From positions 1 through 15,203 of the forward strand of contig CAYSSM010000014.1 in assembly GCA_964433905.1 (NCBI GenBank): a stretch of DNA of 15,203 nt. Reading direction: 5' to 3'. The notes below the pieces were generated by a model. It had not been told where the DNA came from. It worked only from the letters and a program-made list of their open reading frames with translations, and ran no database searches. Source of the stretch: CAYSSM01 sp964433905. GTDB lineage: Bacteria; Patescibacteriota; UBA1384; UBA12157; JAENIV01. The position numbers and the translations under genes are program-made. This document shows, piece after piece, positions 12,526-15,203 of the stretch (position 1 is its first letter; every line of letters begins with the position of its first letter).

Positions 12526-14745
12526 ATGAAGAAAATGTTGATTATTTCTTATTTTTTCCCTCCTTTAGGCGGAGGCGGGGTAATCAGAGTAACAAAGTTT
12601 ACCAAATATTTGCCGGAATTTGGCTGGCAACCGCGTATTTTAACTGTGCAAAACCCTTTTTATCCGTTTAAAGACACAGAACTTCTTAAAGAGATTCCCG
12701 GAGAGGTTAAAATTAGCCGGATAAATTATTTTGAACCAGCTTTTTGGTTCAAAAACCGTTATTGGCAATCGTTTTTAGCTTATTTTCTATATCCCTTGTT
12801 TTTAATCCCCGACCGGCAAATCCTTTGGTTTTTTCCAGCTTTAGTTAACGGCTACAAAATTATCAAGAAAGAGAAAATAAAAGTTATCTTTACTTCGAGC
12901 GCGCCGGCGAGCGATCATCTTATTGGCTGGGCGCTAAAGAAATTCACGGGAGTTAAATGGGTTGCTGATTTTCGGGATGAATGGTCCAATAATCCTCTGC
13001 GCCGCTATCCAACTTTTTTCTATCAATGGCTCAACAGATTTTTAGAAAAACAGGTAATTCGAACGGCTGACAAAGTTATTTCCGTTTCCGAGCCGATAAC
13101 TTCTTATTTTCAGCTACTTGATCAAAAAAAGGATAAATTTTTTACTATTACTAACGGTTACGACTCTGAAGATTTTAAAAATTTGCCTCAAAAAAAATCT
13201 AAACATTTTCATATTGTTTATACCGGTACGATTTATAACCCTGAAATTATTCAACCTTTTGGTCAAGCCGTCAAGGAATTAAATTTTTCAGACCTGAAAG
13301 TTACTTTTATTGGATATAAAAAGCGATTGCCGCATCGCGAAGCAGTTAAAATGCTGGCTTCCGCCGATATTTTGCTTTTAATTTTAGATCCGGTTGATCG
13401 ACCGGCGGTTTTGACCGGCAAATTATTTGAGTATCTTGCCGCCAGAAAACCGATTTTGGCTTTGGCGCCCGAAAATTCAGGTGCAGCTAAACTAATTCAT
13501 AAATTGAAGATTGGAGAAGTGGCGCTGACATCCGATAAAGAAAAAATTAAAGAAAAAATTATTTTGTTTTATAAAAAATTTAAAAGGGGTACTTTAACTG
13601 TTCCCCTGGTTGATATTGAAAAGTATGACCGTAAAAAATTAACCGAAAATCTGGCAAATATTTTGGATAATTTCAGCCTTCAAAAAAAGATCAAACTTTG
13701 TTTAATCGGCAATCTTGCTTCACCGCAGAACAGAGAGCTGGTAGAATATTTTAAAAAAGATTACGATGTTTCTTTTATTTCCACCAAGAAAGCAACCTCA
13801 AATGGTATCAAGACTTATGATTTAGGAAACCCCGGATTAACAGCGATTTATTTTTGGCGATCACTTAGGAAAATTAAAAAAATAATCAAAATGGTTAAAC
13901 CTGATATCGTCCATGGCCAGGATTTAGTTTTTGCCGGCATCTGGGGTTATCTTTCCGGGTTTCGTTCGCTAGTAGTTACATCTTGGGGATCAGATGTCTT
14001 GCACTATAATAATTTTATTTTTGTGGAAAAATATTTAATCAGAAAGACTTTGCAGGCGGCCAATCTCGTAATCGGTACCTCGTTGGCAGTTAAAAATAAA
14101 GCGATTAAAATCGGCATGGCGAAAAATAAATTTGAATTGGTTCATTTTGGCATCGATTTAAACATTTTTCAAAATAAGCAAAAAAAACCTTCACAAATTA
14201 TTTTTTGTCCCCGTGCAATCGCCCCTCTTTATAACATTGATATTTTGGTCAAAGCTTTCAGTAAAGTAGCCAAAAAAAATAGCCGAGCGGTTTTAGCTCT
14301 TTTACTTAATAATATTGATGAAAACTATCTCTTAGAAATCGAAAAATTGATTATTAAGTTTGATTTGGTTGATAAAGTCCAATTTTGGCCGCAAACGGCC
14401 AATAAAAATATGGTTAAATATTATAATTCTGCTGAAGTTGTGGTTTCGATTACTTCTTCAGACGGCTGCAGCGCCTCTTTTTTGGAGGCGATGGCGTGTG
14501 AAAATAAAATTGTTGTTAGCGACCTTCCTTATATTAAAGAGTGGCTGAAAGGACATAATCTGTGGGTTGTACCCGTTAGAGACGAAGCAAAGACAGCTCA
14601 GGCGATAGCTTCCGCCTTAAAATTCGCTGAAAAAAAATGGCGTCCAATCGGCCGCTTGAATCGTCAAATAATTGCCGAGAAAGCCGAGATAAACAGTAAT
14701 TTTGAAAAATTGGATAGATTATATAGAAAAATTATCAATTTTTAA
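12526..14745 (+). CDS. Double-domain glycosyltransferase (two GT4-type halves in tandem)
   Basis: A 739-residue protein made of two complete GT-B glycosyltransferase units. The first (about 1-383) opens with LIISYFFPPLGGGGVIR (5-21), as in GT4 WbuB-like enzymes, contains SSAPASDHLIGW (124-135) and VADFRDEW (146-153), and ends with the donor-site GKLFEYLAARKPI (298-310). The second (from about 388) opens with IKLCLIGNLASP (389-400), contains PDIVHGQD (459-466) and TSWGSDVLHY (495-504), and has SSDGCSASFLEAMAC (644-658), where Asp646 and Glu654 occupy the EX7E positions. The two halves differ and are not a recent duplication. They probably add two successive sugars. ATG 12526 follows the second 26-nt repeat; ATG 12535 is an alternative. 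The ribosome site is not clear. Confidence 0.9.
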   Translation: MKKMLIISYFFPPLGGGGVIRVTKFTKYLPEFGWQPRILTVQNPFYPFKDTELLKEIPGEVKISRINYFEPAFWFKNRYWQSFLAYFLYPLFLIPDRQILWFFPALVNGYKIIKKEKIKVIFTSSAPASDHLIGWALKKFTGVKWVADFRDEWSNNPLRRYPTFFYQWLNRFLEKQVIRTADKVISVSEPITSYFQLLDQKKDKFFTITNGYDSEDFKNLPQKKSKHFHIVYTGTIYNPEIIQPFGQAVKELNFSDLKVTFIGYKKRLPHREAVKMLASADILLLILDPVDRPAVLTGKLFEYLAARKPILALAPENSGAAKLIHKLKIGEVALTSDKEKIKEKIILFYKKFKRGTLTVPLVDIEKYDRKKLTENLANILDNFSLQKKIKLCLIGNLASPQNRELVEYFKKDYDVSFISTKKATSNGIKTYDLGNPGLTAIYFWRSLRKIKKIIKMVKPDIVHGQDLVFAGIWGYLSGFRSLVVTSWGSDVLHYNNFIFVEKYLIRKTLQAANLVIGTSLAVKNKAIKIGMAKNKFELVHFGIDLNIFQNKQKKPSQIIFCPRAIAPLYNIDILVKAFSKVAKKNSRAVLALLLNNIDENYLLEIEKLIIKFDLVDKVQFWPQTANKNMVKYYNSAEVVVSITSSDGCSASFLEAMACENKIVVSDLPYIKEWLKGHNLWVVPVRDEAKTAQAIASALKFAEKKWRPIGRLNRQIIAEKAEINSNFEKLDRLYRKIINF

Positions 14746-14750
14746 AATTT

Positions 14751-15203
14751 ATGCCTAAAATATGCATGCTTACAACCAGCGAGATTTTTCACGACAGCCG
14801 AATTTTGAATGAAGCCAAAACCCTTTCGGCCACTTACGATGTGGTAATTTTAGCCCGCCAATATTTAGGACAAAGACAGTTAAAGCTAAGTTATCGCATT
14901 AAACTTATCAATTTTGCAAAGCTAAAGTTTCATCAATTAAATATTTTTTCATCGCTTTTATCTTTAATGCGGGCGGCTTTTAAGGAAAACCCTGATATTT
15001 ATCATGCTCACGACCTTGACGGCCTTTTATGCGCCTTCCCTGCGGCACTTCTTAAGCGTAAGAAGCTAATTTATGACTCGCATGAGCTTTGGTCGGATAT
15101 CTATCCTTTCGCCAATTTGAGAGGCATTAGATGGCTTTTGCCAATTTTGGAAAAATTTTTAATGCTCAAGGTGAAAAACGGTCTGACGGTAAATGATTCA
15201 CTG
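14751..15203 (+). CDS. Glycosyltransferase family 4-like protein, N-terminal part
   Basis: The reading frame starts at ATG 14751, 5 nt after the preceding stop, and stays open for 151 codons to the window edge. It opens with MPKICMLTTSEIFHDSRIL, with the HDSRIL turn common in GT4 acceptor domains. PDIYHAHDLDGLLCAFPAA (about 84-102) and KLIYDSHELWSDIYP (107-121) are the classic N-domain motifs (HAHD, DSHEL). The donor-binding C-terminal half is outside the window. No ribosome site is visible, so coupling to the upstream gene is likely. Family placement is good; substrate is unknown. Confidence 0.88.
   Translation, partial: MPKICMLTTSEIFHDSRILNEAKTLSATYDVVILARQYLGQRQLKLSYRIKLINFAKLKFHQLNIFSSLLSLMRAAFKENPDIYHAHDLDGLLCAFPAALLKRKKLIYDSHELWSDIYPFANLRGIRWLLPILEKFLMLKVKNGLTVNDSL

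Noticed and set aside
12512..12529. Five-codon upstream frame (ATG 12512 to TGA 12529) overlapping the double GT start as ATGA
   Set aside because: It could be a coupling leader peptide, but it has no ribosome site, and a five-codon frame is expected by chance in an AT-rich leader.
1304..14745. Recoding of UGA as glycine, as in Gracilibacteria and Absconditabacteria
   Set aside because: All genes are full length with the standard code and none needs an internal UGA to match its family; the single TGA acts as a stop.

Overview
The window is a cell-surface polysaccharide (capsule or O-antigen-like) biosynthesis and export locus from a low-GC bacterium. The base composition, the tight gene packing, the nearly exclusive TAA stops and the short palindromic repeats in the gaps resemble metagenome-derived Patescibacteria (CPR) genomes. 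That placement is an inference; there is no rRNA or ribosomal protein gene here to fix the taxon. The standard bacterial code fits throughout.

Layout. On the minus strand at the left edge is a two-gene ABC polysaccharide exporter: a six-helix permease (GTG start at 1178) followed after 9 bases by the ATPase, whose 3' part runs off the window at base 1. A 125-bp divergent region (1179-1303) separates it from a plus-strand series of ten genes running to the right edge. The first three are closely coupled: an AsnB-type glutamine amidotransferase, a glycosyltransferase (GT) overlapping it by 4 nt, and a second AsnB paralogue 7 nt later. Next come a polysaccharide-deacetylase-like protein (6111-6818), a fusion of a hexapeptide-repeat acyltransferase with a GT (6860-8662), a Wzx-like flippase (8801-10279), an NAD-dependent sugar epimerase (10361-11389), a GT overlapping it by 53 nt, a 739-residue protein with two GT domains in tandem, and the N-terminal half of a further GT that continues past the right edge.

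How the genes fit together. The epimerase would supply a nucleotide sugar. Five GT domains in four complete genes, plus one partial GT, would build the chain. The two AsnB proteins may amidate a sugar acid or another carboxylate, and the deacetylase-like and acyltransferase proteins would change N- or O-acyl groups. Two export routes, Wzx-type and ABC-type, are encoded side by side. Three of the GT domains (349 aa, C-terminal part of the 600 aa fusion, 358 aa) belong to one recognisable subfamily with a GW[YH]G signature, in which the first Glu of the usual EX7E motif is Gly.

Repeats. Every plus-strand gap longer than about 40 bp holds a repeat or palindrome, and each gap has a different type. 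One more palindrome lies inside the coding sequence of the ABC ATPase. No CRISPR array, tRNA, rRNA, transposase or clear rho-independent terminator was seen, and no gap exceeds 140 bp. The locus looks like an ordinary glycan cluster; the points worth following are the repeat-derived N terminus, the asnB duplication, the acyltransferase-GT fusion and the repeat-lined operon.
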